Shown: positions 1 to 11,046 of the stretch, in pieces | Layout of the letters: every line of letters starts with the position of its first letter | Numbering within the stretch: the first letter of the stretch is position 1 | NCBI GenBank assembly: GCA_000611715.1 | Contig: AZYM01000162.1 | Span: 62,001 to 126,000 of the forward strand | Direction of reading: 5' to 3' | Source of the DNA: Scolecobasidium constrictum UM 578 | Taxonomy: Eukaryota > Ascomycota > Dothideomycetes > Venturiales > Sympoventuriaceae | Length of the DNA: 64,000 nt | The notes under the pieces: generated by a model | Database searches by the model: none | What the model saw: only the letters and a program-made list of their open reading frames with translations | Told to the model about the DNA's origin: nothing | Program-made: the position numbers and the translations under genes

Positions 1-1225
1 ATGGCTGATGATGTAGTAGTTCTGGGCATCGCGCACGATCTTATCGGCGACGCCGTATGCATTTGTCCGAACGACAGCCACTAAAATTTCTGGATCGGCC
101 AAGGTTTGCTCAATCCGAGGGAGCTGATGCTCGAACGATTTTGCCTTGCGCAGTTTTCCGGAAACCAGGGCCAAGGTGATACGGAGCAGCAAACACTCGT
201 CTTCTGTGTGCTCAAGCTCATGTAGCAAGTCCAGCTCACGGAGGAGTAGTTCATGTACTCTGATCGAGTCCTCGAAGTCTTCTGCCATGATAGCGCATGC
301 CTTGAGATGCCGAAGGCGCCCCAGCGATGGCGCCGGAGATTCAGCTTCTAGTGCAAGAAGGATGAAGTACAGGATATATGCATCGGAACCGGGCTGCGAT
401 GCTCCCAAGAAGCAAGCAGCGCTTTCGATCGTGTGTCGCTCTTCGGTAGTGAAGGCCTGCGATGGGCACCTCCCAGCAGCAAGCTCGTGCACTTGGTCGG
501 TAGAATACTCAATGCCGACACGCTTGAGCATCGAACGAATACGCGGCCTAAGCAGATTGCGCCGCGAACTTCTTAGTCCTTGTGTCTCTATTGGATTGTT
601 GGTCTTTACATTCTTAGGCTCTTGCTTCAAAGTATGCTCAGATGGTCGAGGTATAGCACTCGAACAAGGGCCATCGATTGCCTGGACATTACTGCGGTCC
701 GACGAATTGGCGAAGATGTAGCGCACCTTGGAGGTGATTGCATTCTGTTTTGTTGGTCGCTTGTGGTGACTTGCGTCCTTGGACTGAGGCTCAGCTTCGA
801 TATCATCAGGTTGCGAAGCTGCGGAGGTGGGCGATATGGACCTCGAAGGCAGAGTCTCCGGCCCTGTACTTGCCGTAAAGACCGGTAGATGAGACGAGGC
901 CGGAGGCGATGTGGTACTAGACTCGCATGAAGTTTGTGAGCCCTTCATCTCCGTCCAGCGTCTCAGGCGACATTCAAGCTGTCGTCGACTGCACTTCGGT
1001 CAGGCTCCGGTGTAGAAGGTGGGGACAATCGGACTCTTACGTGGGGCTGAAGTCCGGAACATTTTGTGTTTGGATCCACCTCAGTGCTAGGGCAATGCCG
1101 TTCCTCTTTCCTCCCAGAAGATACTGATTCTCGAGCTCAGGCCTGTGCTGATCCCAGATGCCTTCCGGTATCTTGTCAGCCTTGCGACGAGCAATCTGAT
1201 TGGTCGGCATCCAAGCTGTCGCCAT
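1..1225 (-). CDS. Clr5-domain protein, 3' part cut by window edge
   Basis: Probable nuclear regulator with an N-terminal Clr5 domain, a fungal DNA-binding-like module. The ATG is at 1225. Exon 1 is 1041..1225 and exon 2 runs from 988 off the left edge. The intron 989..1040 (52 bp) has GTAAGA, a CTGAC branch and GCAG. Splicing joins FSPT to RRQLECRLRRW, which completes the Clr5 pattern (IPEGIWDQHRPELENQYL, then a hydrophobic helix, then the QL-x-RL-x-W motif). After the domain comes a Ser/Pro-rich linker, followed by a basic RSSRRNLLRPRIR stretch and a helical region typical of the long C-termini of this family. An upstream in-frame TTG is not needed as a start. The function beyond regulation is unknown, and the C-terminus is not visible. 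Confidence 0.75.
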
Positions 1226-1883
1226 GATAGATGAGAAGGGAAAACTTGACGACAATGTCTCTTCTGTGTCAGTCTTCTAGAAGCGAGCCATCCTAGTCTT
1301 AAATCGACAAAGCTGGGTTGTGCCCCCAGAGCCGGAGGCCGCATGTCGATGCCCCTGCAGAGCGCACGTCGCCTACACAACTACCATTTCGAGCCTAGCG
1401 CGCTGCAGGAGGGAAAATCATTGGACGGCGGATGAAGAGAGATGCTTGGGGAAGGGGATACGAATGCATCCAAGCTGCCGATCATGGTCGCAATGTTTCG
1501 GATCTTCTGTAACACCGCGACACCAGCGATTTTGTACTGGAAAGTGTGGAAGCACGGGCCTAGAAGGATTTCTACTGGCGTTGGCAGTTTGATTGCTAAA
1601 TCTCCATCTATTCTTTATTGATTTTGTTAGCAGACAAGGCCAAAGATACTACCACTCCTGCGTCAGATCAAACAAGACTCCTGCTCTTGCATGCAATAGG
1701 GTGTCCGAGAGCGAGCAAGATGCTTAGACTGAATCCAAGCTCTTCGCACCCGTAATCCCAGAATTGCCTGTGACGATGGGCGAGCTCGATGTTATGACAT
1801 TGATGATGGCACCGCAGTAGAGTTGTATTCAGTTTTGAACTAACGTACCGTCACAACAACCAAGATTAGTTGTACCGAGCAAT
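1226..1883. other. Intergenic, no gene seen
   Basis: This is the 5' flank of the Clr5 gene and the 3' flank of the SIMPL gene. Short open frames here have no recognisable product or splice partners. I see no tRNA or repeat. Confidence 0.6.
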
Positions 1884-2654
1884 CTAGTACTCGACCCGAA
1901 ACTTGACATCGACGGATGCCTCCATCTTGACATCTTCTGGCTCAAACTGTAGCTCCTCCACTCCGGCAGTCACACTTCTGACGCCTTTCTCGCGATGGAG
2001 ATGCGGGCGCGTACTCTGGGTGTAGTACGAGTGCTCGCCCACATAGTAGGGCTTGACATCTTCCTTCTTCGCTCCAACGAAGACCTCCGCATAGTCGACT
2101 GCCTTCGCAATCGCGTGTTGTGCCGCACGCTTACGAGCTGTGCCTTGGATAGCATCCTTGGTGGCATCGGTGAGGGACCAAGTGACAGAGTATATGGTGA
2201 CGTGGTCCATGGCTGAGAAGCGGGTAGCAAGCGTATTGAGGACGCCAAAATCCTTGAACTTGATCTCGAATGCTACCTGCGCAAGATAGTAGCTGTTGGC
2301 AAAATTAGCTCTGCTGTCGGCGAGCGGTCATCATGGAACGCACGTCCTCTCCTCTGTGGTATCGCCAGATCGACTGGTAGAGGCCGGATGCATTCGTCGC
2401 GATGTCTCGAGCTTGCTCATAGACCAGTGGGCGATGGCCGAATCCGGGAGAATGGCGTTATTCTCATCATGGAGCATGTGGTCGTTCACCATGGCACGGA
2501 TCTTCGCGGCCGTGGCAGTGATGTCCGCTGATGCCGCAGATGGCGTGGACTGGCTGGACTCTGCTTTGATGGAGACTATTGCTCGCTCAGCTGGTCGAGT
2601 GACATGGCCGGAGCCTTTGATGTTGATCTCGAGGACTTGACCGTTGGAAGACAT
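1884..2654 (-). CDS. SIMPL-domain (DUF541) protein
   Basis: A 239-residue protein built almost entirely of one SIMPL domain, a fold found in bacterial periplasmic oxidative-stress proteins and in fungal homologues of unknown role. Exon 1 is 2344..2654 (ATG at 2654) and exon 2 is 1884..2292. The 51-bp intron 2293..2343 starts GTGCGT and ends CAACAG. Splicing gives EERTYYLAQVAFEIKF and restores the frame through both halves. The N-terminal strand (LEINIKGSGHVTRPAERA) and the later KFKDFGVLNTLATRFSA segment match the family layout of a beta strand followed by a DLxxLGxLID-like helix. No signal peptide is visible, so it is probably intracellular. It is transcribed away from the septin gene across a 1-kb shared upstream region. 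Confidence 0.8.
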
Positions 2655-3668
2655 GGTGCAATTGCGATTCTTTCTTGTTCTTGATGCTTAAGAAAGGTGA
2701 GATCTTCTCCGTGGGTTAAACGAACAGGAATGGTCTCCAGGGAAGATTTGCTGTATTTCAATGTTGCGTAGACACCGGTGTACGAACGAGGCAGCAGAAA
2801 ACCAAGTAAGGCAACACCGCAGCAGGGGCCTGAACTTAAATCCGGTGTCTCGAGGTTGGGGTCACAAATCGAGATCAGAAGTATTTCTCCACGTTTAGTG
2901 CTCAGACATCGCACAGTGAACGTGATCATACCTGCGAAAACCTATCCTCACCGGCCCATGTTACGGCACAGACAACCAGAGGGACCCGCTTGTGCTTGGC
3001 CTGCTTACCTGGCAGCACCAAGTCTGTCTGCAAATGACTCCAGAGGCATGATAGATGATATGACAGGGAAACTTTATCACGAAAAGGGTGTATCACAGAG
3101 CTGTCCTGCAACACTCAGCGATGAGACCTGGATGAGAAGCTAGAGCAGCCGAGAAACTCTATGATCGCTCCTCAATCTGTGATATCGAAGCGGAGCTACT
3201 GATGCCATTGACATCGTGGAGGAAAGGCTGTCTCATAGAGACAGAGTCCAACTCAAAGGCTGTCGGTTGCTTCTGATGGTAGAAATTCAGTATGCTATTC
3301 TCACGTGCTGCAAGGTTGAGGTGCAGATGCGGACAGCCAAATAAGGTTAGAGGCCAGCTTGTTGCCCACGGCGCCTTCCCCAATGAAACCCCTGGATCAC
3401 AGTGTCTTGGCAATTGCCGTGATCCCCTTTTTCGTGGAGGTTGAATTTGTGGAAAGAGCGACCCAAGGAACACCTCTCCAGGAGAAACCACGACATCGCC
3501 TTCGCAACGTCAACAGTCCCTTCCCCCAATTGTCACGCTTGACACCGTCGCCTCCCGACTTGTCCTCGTGTCAATTCCAAATTGCGAATCTGCACCGCGC
3601 AGCGACGAGCAAACAAACCACCCCACGGACATTTGACAGCGCAGCGTAGGGCGAACGCAGTATCCAAC
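2655..3668. other. Divergent intergenic region, SIMPL gene and septin
   Basis: About 1 kb lies between two divergent starts and must hold both promoters. I see no convincing gene. Pyrimidine-rich sequence precedes the septin ATG, as is usual for fungal promoters and leaders. Confidence 0.6.
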
Positions 3669-5281
3669 ATGTCTTCCCACGCATCCATCAACGCGGTATG
3701 CAGAGAATGCACAATGCCTCCCTCGTCCTCTCATGGCGCCTGAGTGATGTGCCAGCTAACAATATCATCGCTAATAGATGAGCAAGATCCGCCGAAAGAA
3801 GAACGTCAAGAAGGGCATCCAGTTCTGCTTGATGGTGTGCGGCGCCTCAGGAACAGGTATGTCTATGTGAAGGCCTTGTCGACCCGAGACTCGGGAGAGA
3901 CGAGTACACAACAGTACGAGAGGGAACTCTGAGCTGATTGATGTTCGTTATGCAGGCAGAACCACTTTCGTCAACACACTCTGCGGCCAGCAGGTCCTGT
4001 CGCACAAGGACTCGGACGACGCATCGACGGCACACGTTGAGGAGGGTGTAAAGATCAAGCCAATCACTGTCGGTACGCTTATGCTCTGATCAAACATGCC
4101 GGCTGTGGCATCCCAGCATGGGACATCTTTACTGATTGGGACCACCGCAGAGCTCGACGAGGAAGGCACTCGCATTTCGCTCACAATTGTTGATACCCCA
4201 GGCTTTGGCGACCAGATTGACAATGAGGCCAGGTATGCGCAGGATCTACGAGGCAGCATTTGTGCCCAATGACTGACTGACGATTGGCTAGCTTCGGAGA
4301 GATTGTAGGGTTCCTCGAACGACAATATGATGACATTCTTGCCGAAGAGTCGCGAATCAAGCGTAATCCCCGCTTCAGGGACAACCGTGTGCATGTTTTG
4401 CTGTACTTCATCACGCCCACTGGCCACGGGTACGTACGGTCTGGATCGCCCCGCTGCTGCATGACGCTGATCTGTGTGACTCTAGGCTGCGTGAACTGGA
4501 CATTGAGCTGATGAGACGCCTCTCGCCACGTGTAAATGTCATTCCCGTCATCGGCAAGGCCGACTCGCTCACGCCAGCCGAGCTCGCCGAGTCGAAGAAG
4601 CTCGTCATGGAGGACATTGAGCACTACCGCATCCCTGTCTACAATTTCCCGTACGACATTGAGGAGGATGACGAGGACACAGTTGAGGAGAATGCTGAGC
4701 TCCGTGGCCTGATGCCATTCGCCATCGTCGGATCTGAAGAGGTGGTTGAGGTCAACGGCAGACGGGTGCGCGCCAGACAGTACCCCTGGGGCATCGTCGA
4801 GGTGGACAATCCTCGTCACTCTGACTTCTTGGCCGTGCGCAGCGCGCTCCTGCATAGCCATCTTGCCGATCTCAAGGAAATCACGCACGACTTCCTGTAC
4901 GAGAACTACCGTACCGAGAAGCTCAGCAAGAGCGTCGAGGGTGGCGCTGGAGTGTAAGTGGACCCACTGCCAGGTCATGGCCCTACTTCTACGCGAGCAG
5001 GCAACCAGGCAAATTGATGAGAGATGAGACCAAGCTAACGCATGTCCTGCAGCGACTCGTCCATGAACCCCGAAGACCTTGCATCGCAATCGGTCCGCCT
5101 GAAGGAGGAGCAGCTGCGCCGTGAGGAAGAGAAGCTGCGCGAGATCGAGGTCAAGGTGCAGAGAGAAATTAACGAGAAGAGGCAGGAGTTGCTGGCCCGC
5201 GAGTCGCAGCTCAAGGAGATCGAGGCACGCATGCACCGCGAGCAATCCAACGCGCTCTCACAGGATGAAGACGAGCAATAG
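3669..5281 (+). CDS. aspA: Core septin, Cdc11/AspA type
   Basis: A GTP-binding filament subunit of the septin rings and bars at septa, hyphal tips and conidiophores. Seven exons are clear: 3669..3695, 3778..3856, 3956..4072, 4151..4232, 4292..4429, 4486..4953 and 5053..5281, giving 379 residues. Visible features are the polybasic tract RRKKNVKKG, the P-loop GASGTGRTT (Arg where most GTPases have Lys, as in yeast Cdc11), switch II DTPGFGD, the G4 motif GKAD, and the septin-unique element ending in NYRTEKLS. The C-terminus is a short coiled coil (LKEEQLRREEEKLREIEVKV...). The polybasic start, the Arg in the P-loop and the short C-terminal coil place it with Cdc11/AspA rather than Cdc3, Cdc10 or Cdc12. 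Exon 1 encodes only MSSHASINA. Confidence 0.93.
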
Positions 5282-8042
5282 ATGCATCATGTTTGTGTTG
5301 CATTGCCACCTTTATTCTCAACAAGCGGAAGCACGTAATATCTGCCATTGGTCTGCTGGAGTGGGTGTGCCTGTAATTGTGTGCAAGCGTTTGCTACGAA
5401 AAGACCGGGTGCCTGGCAAAATCGGGGGAGTAATCAATATTCATTTTAACTAGCTCGGCGATATGGGAGTGTGGTTGATCGGATTGAACGAGTTGGAGAT
5501 ATCACATACGCCTTCCAGTAGCAGTCGGTCAATGGCCTTGATGGTTCACTGCAATGCGCTGCGCTGGGTTGTTTCACCAATTGAAGATAGTGTTTTTTTG
5601 TCCGTTCTGCAGTGAGCGATGTCCATCCACAACCAAGCTCTCCAAACCCTAGGTTCTCAACTTCACCAATGGGCGCCACACAACAGCTTCAGCTTGACAG
5701 TCTGACATGACGCGTTCGTAGTCTCCACTGGTCGTCACGAAGAGCCAGTTCTGCACATAGCGCATATTTGCCTGCCCATTGTTGCGTCCTGCGGCACATG
5801 CTGTAGAGATTGAGTAATGCCAGAGCTTTTTGGCACAACAGATGGACGTCAATGGTTGCCGCGCGAGGCGACAGCAAGGATGTCTTCAACGTTGGAGAGA
5901 AATGGGAACGTCAATGTGGTCGCAGGATCGTTTTCGCCCGGCAGGATTCATGCAATGCAAGCGCTGCCCGTACCGTCAAGCAGGCAGCGGACCGGATGCT
6001 GCGGTGGAACATGGACAATCTGTCAGGACAACATCATTCTCGGACGATGTGGGTATGATGTCTTCAGGTCGTGCTTAGATACTTTACCGCGCTTCGCGCG
6101 GCTTGACTGAAAAGTAGTGTGGAGAGAGATGATAGTGCCAGGTACACTAGGCAGCGCTGCTCTTTTCGGGCCTATGTTCCTAGCTGCCTTGCAACATGGT
6201 AGCTGATATAGATGCGAGAGGTGCATGGTTTCGTAAACTCTCCGAGGGGACTATCACTGAATGAAGGAATTCACGAGAGGCGATGTGGGTCGAACCAGCA
6301 GCTTGCAAGACGTCCCATCTGCCCCGATGCAAGTCATTGTACTGTGGCTTGCTGGGTCGATGCTCGCCAGGTAGGCGATGTGGAGTTTGTTGCAGGCTTG
6401 TTATGCGAGTTGAAGGTACCGATATGCGCTGCGAGAACAGACGGTGGACGGAATGAGCACGAGCTGGAGATACCAGGACGTGCAGAGATCGGGCAGCGTG
6501 TGGAGGGGAGTGCTTCCTGGAGGATTCAGGCTCGAACGCCTTTCACGCTCATGTTGCACAGGCTAGATCGTCATCGTCAAAGAGCCGCATGAGCATCTGA
6601 AGTGATACATCACGCAGGATCTATCAAGTCTCGTATCGCGGAGGACTCTCCGTCTTCAATGTGTTGAAGGACATGCCAGAGCAGCATCAGCTGACCAGCA
6701 TCGACTGCGAGTGCTACCGGGAGCACTGCCGCACGCGATACTATTCGCCGTAAGAGAAAAAGAGAAGAAACATGGAAGTCAGACTCTCGCGATGCATTGG
6801 ACACTGCTAGCCGAAGTGAACTCGCTAGCCAATCAGAATGCAAGCTTCGGATCGACCAACGCTCTTCCGCGAGCATGCGATCTGCAACCTTAAACCTGCA
6901 CTGCACTGCACGATGCAGCCATCACCAACCCCGAAGATGCCTTAGCTGAAGCAGATGGATCTCGTTTGCTGCTTCCTGGTCGCCGCTGTACCCGATTTTG
7001 TGCACTGCCATCGCCTGATGGACACCAACATCAGATCGCAGCAGAGATTTGTGGAGATACCCTCCGGGATCTCTCCATCTCAACCGCTTACGCTTCGCTA
7101 CATGTAGCCAATCAAGATCTCTATCAACATCTTTGACACTTGGTCAGCAGCCGTTGAGCTACCATTTCGCTACCAGAGTGTGCCATTCTTGCCGGCGCTG
7201 AAGTCGCGCGTAACCGCCTTCAGTCTTCCACGCCGCAATGGAAGACAATAGGAATCTGCAATGGCCCTTTGTAGATATCTAAACCCGGTCAAGCATTCGG
7301 ATCAAGGCTTCCTATGGAATAGTCTATTCTGCCATGCGTATGGCCTGCATTGATCTGACGCTAGACGATATGTCGATTAAGTTTTGCCCCAGCGTGCCCC
7401 TTCTCAGCCTGGGTGAGACCCCGAAAAGTCTAAATCTATGGATCAAAGAGCGGGACTACATTTAATCGGCGGCAACTGCGCTTCGCTGTTTATCTTCTCG
7501 ATACTCTGGCAGCATCGCAACTGTCATATGCGAAGTCCATTTGATCTGGCGTCGCAGCATCACGGATTGCCGGAGAGTCATGCCCGGTCTTGACGAACGG
7601 GCACTTACTAAAAAACCAGCACTTGTGACGTGTGCACCTCAGATGGAGCAAATACATTATGGATCATGGACCATAGGATGCGGGGCCTGCATCAGAAAGA
7701 CGTGACTGGTTCATGCCTCCTGGCGCGCGATTCTTCAGCTGCTGTGTGACACTTGCTGGATCCAGATGTCGATAAGAGCCCTGCGTGCTGCTTGCATATG
7801 GTTGCTGGAAATGGTACATGGTGCGACTTCTTTCTACTTGCACATACTGACTGATCTGCCTTTTCATTCTTCTGCTTTTCGTATATCTATATTGCTGGGC
7901 GGTCTTCTTTGTTTACGAACGACTTTGTGGTTCCCACATCTACTAAGGATTCTGGCCCAGACCTTGAAACATCCAGTGTACACAACCTTTGCGTGCCATC
8001 TTAGCAGATCGAAGCCATACTCGACCGTTGCTCGCCATCGAA
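5282..8042. other. 2.8-kb gene-poor stretch
   Basis: I searched both strands. Open frames at 5446-6906 lack a consistent codon pattern, splice-linked partners or recognisable motifs. The longest candidate, on the minus strand at 6610..6876, could encode about 88 residues (MLAEERWSIRSL...), but nothing supports it. No tRNA, rRNA or transposon ends are seen. Confidence 0.5.
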
Positions 8043-9117
8043 ATGTCATCTCACGGGTCTACAGCAGCGGCGCAGCCCCAAGTAGGTCCTCTCCTGCAAG
8101 ACAATAGTACGGTGGTTTGCTAATGTGCCATAGGTCTCGGTCATATTGGGTGGCATCGGCACAGCATGCTGGTGCATACAGATATTACCTCAGATATGGA
8201 AGAACTGGCGGCGGCATACTACGACTGGTGTTCCTGGTCACATGCTCCTACTCTGGGCTTCTGGTAAGCGTCAGAATTGTACACCGAATCGAGGAAGGAA
8301 ACTGATGAAGGCCAGCTATGCCGTTCTTCGGTGCCTACTGTATCATTCAGGTCAGTTCATCGTATCCGAGACAAGACTCCAAGATTGACGTGTCCACACA
8401 GGAGAACAATCTCGCTATACAAGCGCAACCGCAGATCTTCTGTTTCTTATGCCTCTTGTGTTGGAGTCAAACATTGTACTATGCCAAGTATGCAGCCCAA
8501 GGGCAATGAAGTTTCGTTCACTAACGATTTACAGAAAGTTCCGTCCGTGGCAAGCAATTCTGACAGCCTTCGCGACAATGGCGGGTTTCGCAGCGATTGA
8601 GCTGGCTCTTGTATTTGGCATTAGAGTATGTGACGGAAAATGGCTGGATGAGCTTGGAAGCAGCTGATCAATTTTGCAGATACCATACCGAAATGGCACG
8701 CAATGGCCGCTGACTTTCCTCGGAGCCTTCGCGTGCGCACTTCTTAACTTTGGTCTAATTGTACCATATTACCAGGCGTACAAGGACGGCTGGCGATTCA
8801 TTGGGCTATCCTTCCGCTTCGTGGCTATCGATTTCGCAGGCGCCGTGCTGTCTCTGGCCTCGTTAGCGACGCAGCACACGTGGGACAAGTTCGGTGGCGC
8901 AACATACATCATCGTGATGATCCTGGAGATCGGACTCGTGGTGATTCAGTTGTCGTGGATTTGGAGGAACAGGACTACACTGCGTGCCGCACGAGCTGAA
9001 GGCAAGACGTTCGATGAGTACGTGGCGTCGAAGAAGCTGTTCAAGGAGACATCCAGGTCAAACTCTGTGACAGCAGAAGGAGAGGGCAAAGCCACTGGCG
9101 ACATTTCAGCTGCCTGA
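8043..9117 (+). CDS. PQ-loop repeat membrane protein
   Basis: A 272-residue integral membrane protein of the PQ-loop family, seven-helix proteins that include lysosomal/vacuolar cystine and cationic amino-acid exporters. The substrate cannot be read here. Exons: 8043..8081, 8134..8263, 8316..8350, 8402..8487, 8535..8625 and 8680..9117. All junctions are GT-AG and keep frame. The first PQ motif is in WCIQILPQIWKNWRRH. A second, weaker one lies in the later LIVPYYQAYKDGW segment, where PQ is replaced by PY. Hydrophobic helices follow through to VILEIGLVVIQLSWIW, then a charged cytosolic tail (RAARAEGKTFDEYVASKK). The first exon encodes just 13 residues, so the start depends on the intron 8082..8133 with its TAATGTGCCATAG end. 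Confidence 0.85.
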
Positions 9118-10605
9118 TGCTGCATCGTGCTGTACAAGGTCTTCTATAACCCACTTATTGGCTTATGGTGTTGAGCTCGTCAGTCGTGTCCATGTCTGGT
9201 CTTGCCACTGAGCAGCACAATACATTGTTCAGACTGCTGTGGCGTGTTGAAAGTCAATCTCGCTCGGGCGCAAGATCCAAGGGATTCATATGTCTGGTGA
9301 TAGAAAGTGCCGCGTACCAGTGCCAGCCATCCGAATCTCAGAGCGCATTGAAGGGCACGAGCGATCTCTCACTTCTCCTCAAAATGCTCTGTCATCCCAT
9401 CTAAGACCCAAAAATCTGTGATCGGTTTTTTCGACAACGTCTAGTCGTCCCCTTGGTTCGCGAGGTGAAGAAGATCGCGCTTTGACCTCGAGTGCCATGG
9501 GTTTCTTTCAAGTGATGCTACTTTCCTGTATGTTTCCACATCTTCTAGGAACTCTGATGGGATTATTGGTGACCATGAGAACATGTAGCATTTTCTTCAG
9601 GTAAATGTGTCCCGAGATCATGGGGCAAGCATGCTCAAATGCTTCACCCGATTTTGCTATGCTGGGAACGTGGCACCAGCAAATTACGATATGGGTAGCC
9701 GAAGAAGCTACAATTGAAAAACAATCCATTAACGATGTACAACGGAGCAATAACTGGGTTTTGAGGCCAATTTTCTTCAATATGTGAGGATCATTCGCAC
9801 GTCTGAGAAGAATCGCGAGATATGACCCCTGTCATGCCTCATGAGCTAAACATAGCGTCCCAGATCTCGCTCTAAAAACAGACGAGATTATTCATGATCT
9901 CCACGAAGTGAAGCCCGAGCACCACATTATTTGCACTGCTTGTCCATCGACACATGTGTTTGCGCAAATACAGGGAGAAATAATCGAGCCGATCATGACG
10001 AAAGAAAGATACGAGTCTATCGCGGTCTCGCCGACTCTAGCTGCGTGTATCCTGCATACGGAATTTCGCAAAATTCCGTTTGCTGAAAGTCAAATCTCCA
10101 CCACGTGCATGTCGTTTTCAGCCCTCGAGGCTGGAATTGCCGGATTGGAGATGTGAAGATTTGAGATGAGGGGCATCGTTGATGGAAGTAAATTTAGTTT
10201 TATCAAGTGATTTCAAGAATATCGAGAAAAGGAGACACGAAGAGAACGGGCACTTAGTTTTGGTGTGATGAGATTCGATTCATTGCTTGCATCGTTGGAC
10301 GTAGATTGACTAGCCCAACTTCCATTGATAGAGGCCGAATCCATATGGTCCTCTCAATAAACTCAAGCTCGTGAAGTCAAGCCGCAAAACTTCAACGTAA
10401 GGGTATCAACAAATATCGTAGCCAAATGTCGCCAGATCTTTCGTGCCCGCACCTATGACAAAAGCATAGCAATATAGTACAGCTCATCGAATAATGCGAT
10501 GTAGATCCATTGTAGTATGATTTTCATGGGCCGGCCGTGAAAGAGTTCGTTCGACGAAGATTATGAAGTAAAAGTCGCAAAGTCATGTAGTGCGAGACCG
10601 TCCTG
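9118..10605. other. AT-richer intergenic stretch with one strong hairpin
   Basis: No supported gene. Small open frames (for example 9908..10156 +) show no homology I recognise. The only clear structure is the inverted repeat at 10055-10082, listed separately. Confidence 0.5.
10055..10082. repeat. Near-perfect inverted repeat
   Basis: Arms ACGGAATTT (10058-10066) and AAATTCCGT (10071-10079) pair over 9 bp around a CGCA loop. The pairing extends to 13 bp (GCA/TGC) past one T:T mismatch. It is far from any gene I can support, so it may be a palindromic binding site or chance. Confidence 0.5.
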
Positions 10606-11046
10606 TCATGATCGTGACGAGTATTGCGAGCTTCCGCCAGTGCTCTGGCGCTTGAGAGCGGACTGAGATGTAAAGATCCACTGTAAAGCATAAGCATATT
10701 TCCATGAATCCAAAGTTTGGTGGAGGATACTCACATCAGTTGAATGACGCCCGTAGCTGACTCTGTGCCAATCGCTTCGATCTGTGCTTGAAGACGATCG
10801 GCTCGTGCTCTGAGATGCAGTCCTGTAAGTGACAGGCGCTGGCGATGGTCTCTTCGCTGGCTTCTGCTGCACGGCAGGTTGCTGTTGAGGTTGCTGTACT
10901 CGCAATTCGGCGGTGTCTGCTTGACGAGCAGAAGGATTCGGGCTTCGGCTTCTTGAGCGTCCTCGAGTGACTGTCTCTTTGATGGCGCCGAAGAATGCTC
11001 GAGTGGCAGATGAGCCAGCTGCTGCTTGTTGCTGCGAAGCTGACAT
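10606..11046 (-). CDS. Small disordered Ser/Gln/Arg-rich protein
   Basis: About 128 residues if spliced, 146 if the intron is kept. The start is ATG at 11046 (MSASQQQAAAGSSATRAF), not the longer upstream frame. Exons are 10735..11046 and 10681-flanked 10606..10680, with a 54-bp intron 10681..10734 (GTGAGT...TTTACAG). The sequence has an RGRSRSRSPNPSAR stretch, polyglutamine patches (QQPQQQPAVQQ) and Ser runs, with no folded domain. It resembles short fungal stress or conidiation-type disordered proteins only in composition. The intron length is a multiple of three and the intron has no in-frame stop, so retention would insert 18 residues. Confidence 0.55.
   Translation of the reverse strand: MSASQQQAAAGSSATRAFFGAIKETVTRGRSRSRSPNPSARQADTAELRVQQPQQQPAVQQKPAKRPSPAPVTYRTASQSTSRSSSSTDRSDWHRVSYGRHSTDVSILHQTLDSWKYAYALQWIFTSQSALKRQSTGGSSQYSSRS

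Noticed and set aside
146..888. Two plus-strand open frames of 191 and 102 codons
   Set aside because: They are antisense shadows of the Clr5-domain gene, which has the domain motif and a proper intron.
6280..6310. Minus-strand GCTGGTTCGACCC resembling a tRNA T arm
   Set aside because: The stem does not pair and no other tRNA parts are nearby.
5446..6906. Several open frames on both strands, including a 126-codon plus frame and a 98-codon minus frame
   Set aside because: No ATG at sensible places, no splice links, no motif, and mutual overlap.
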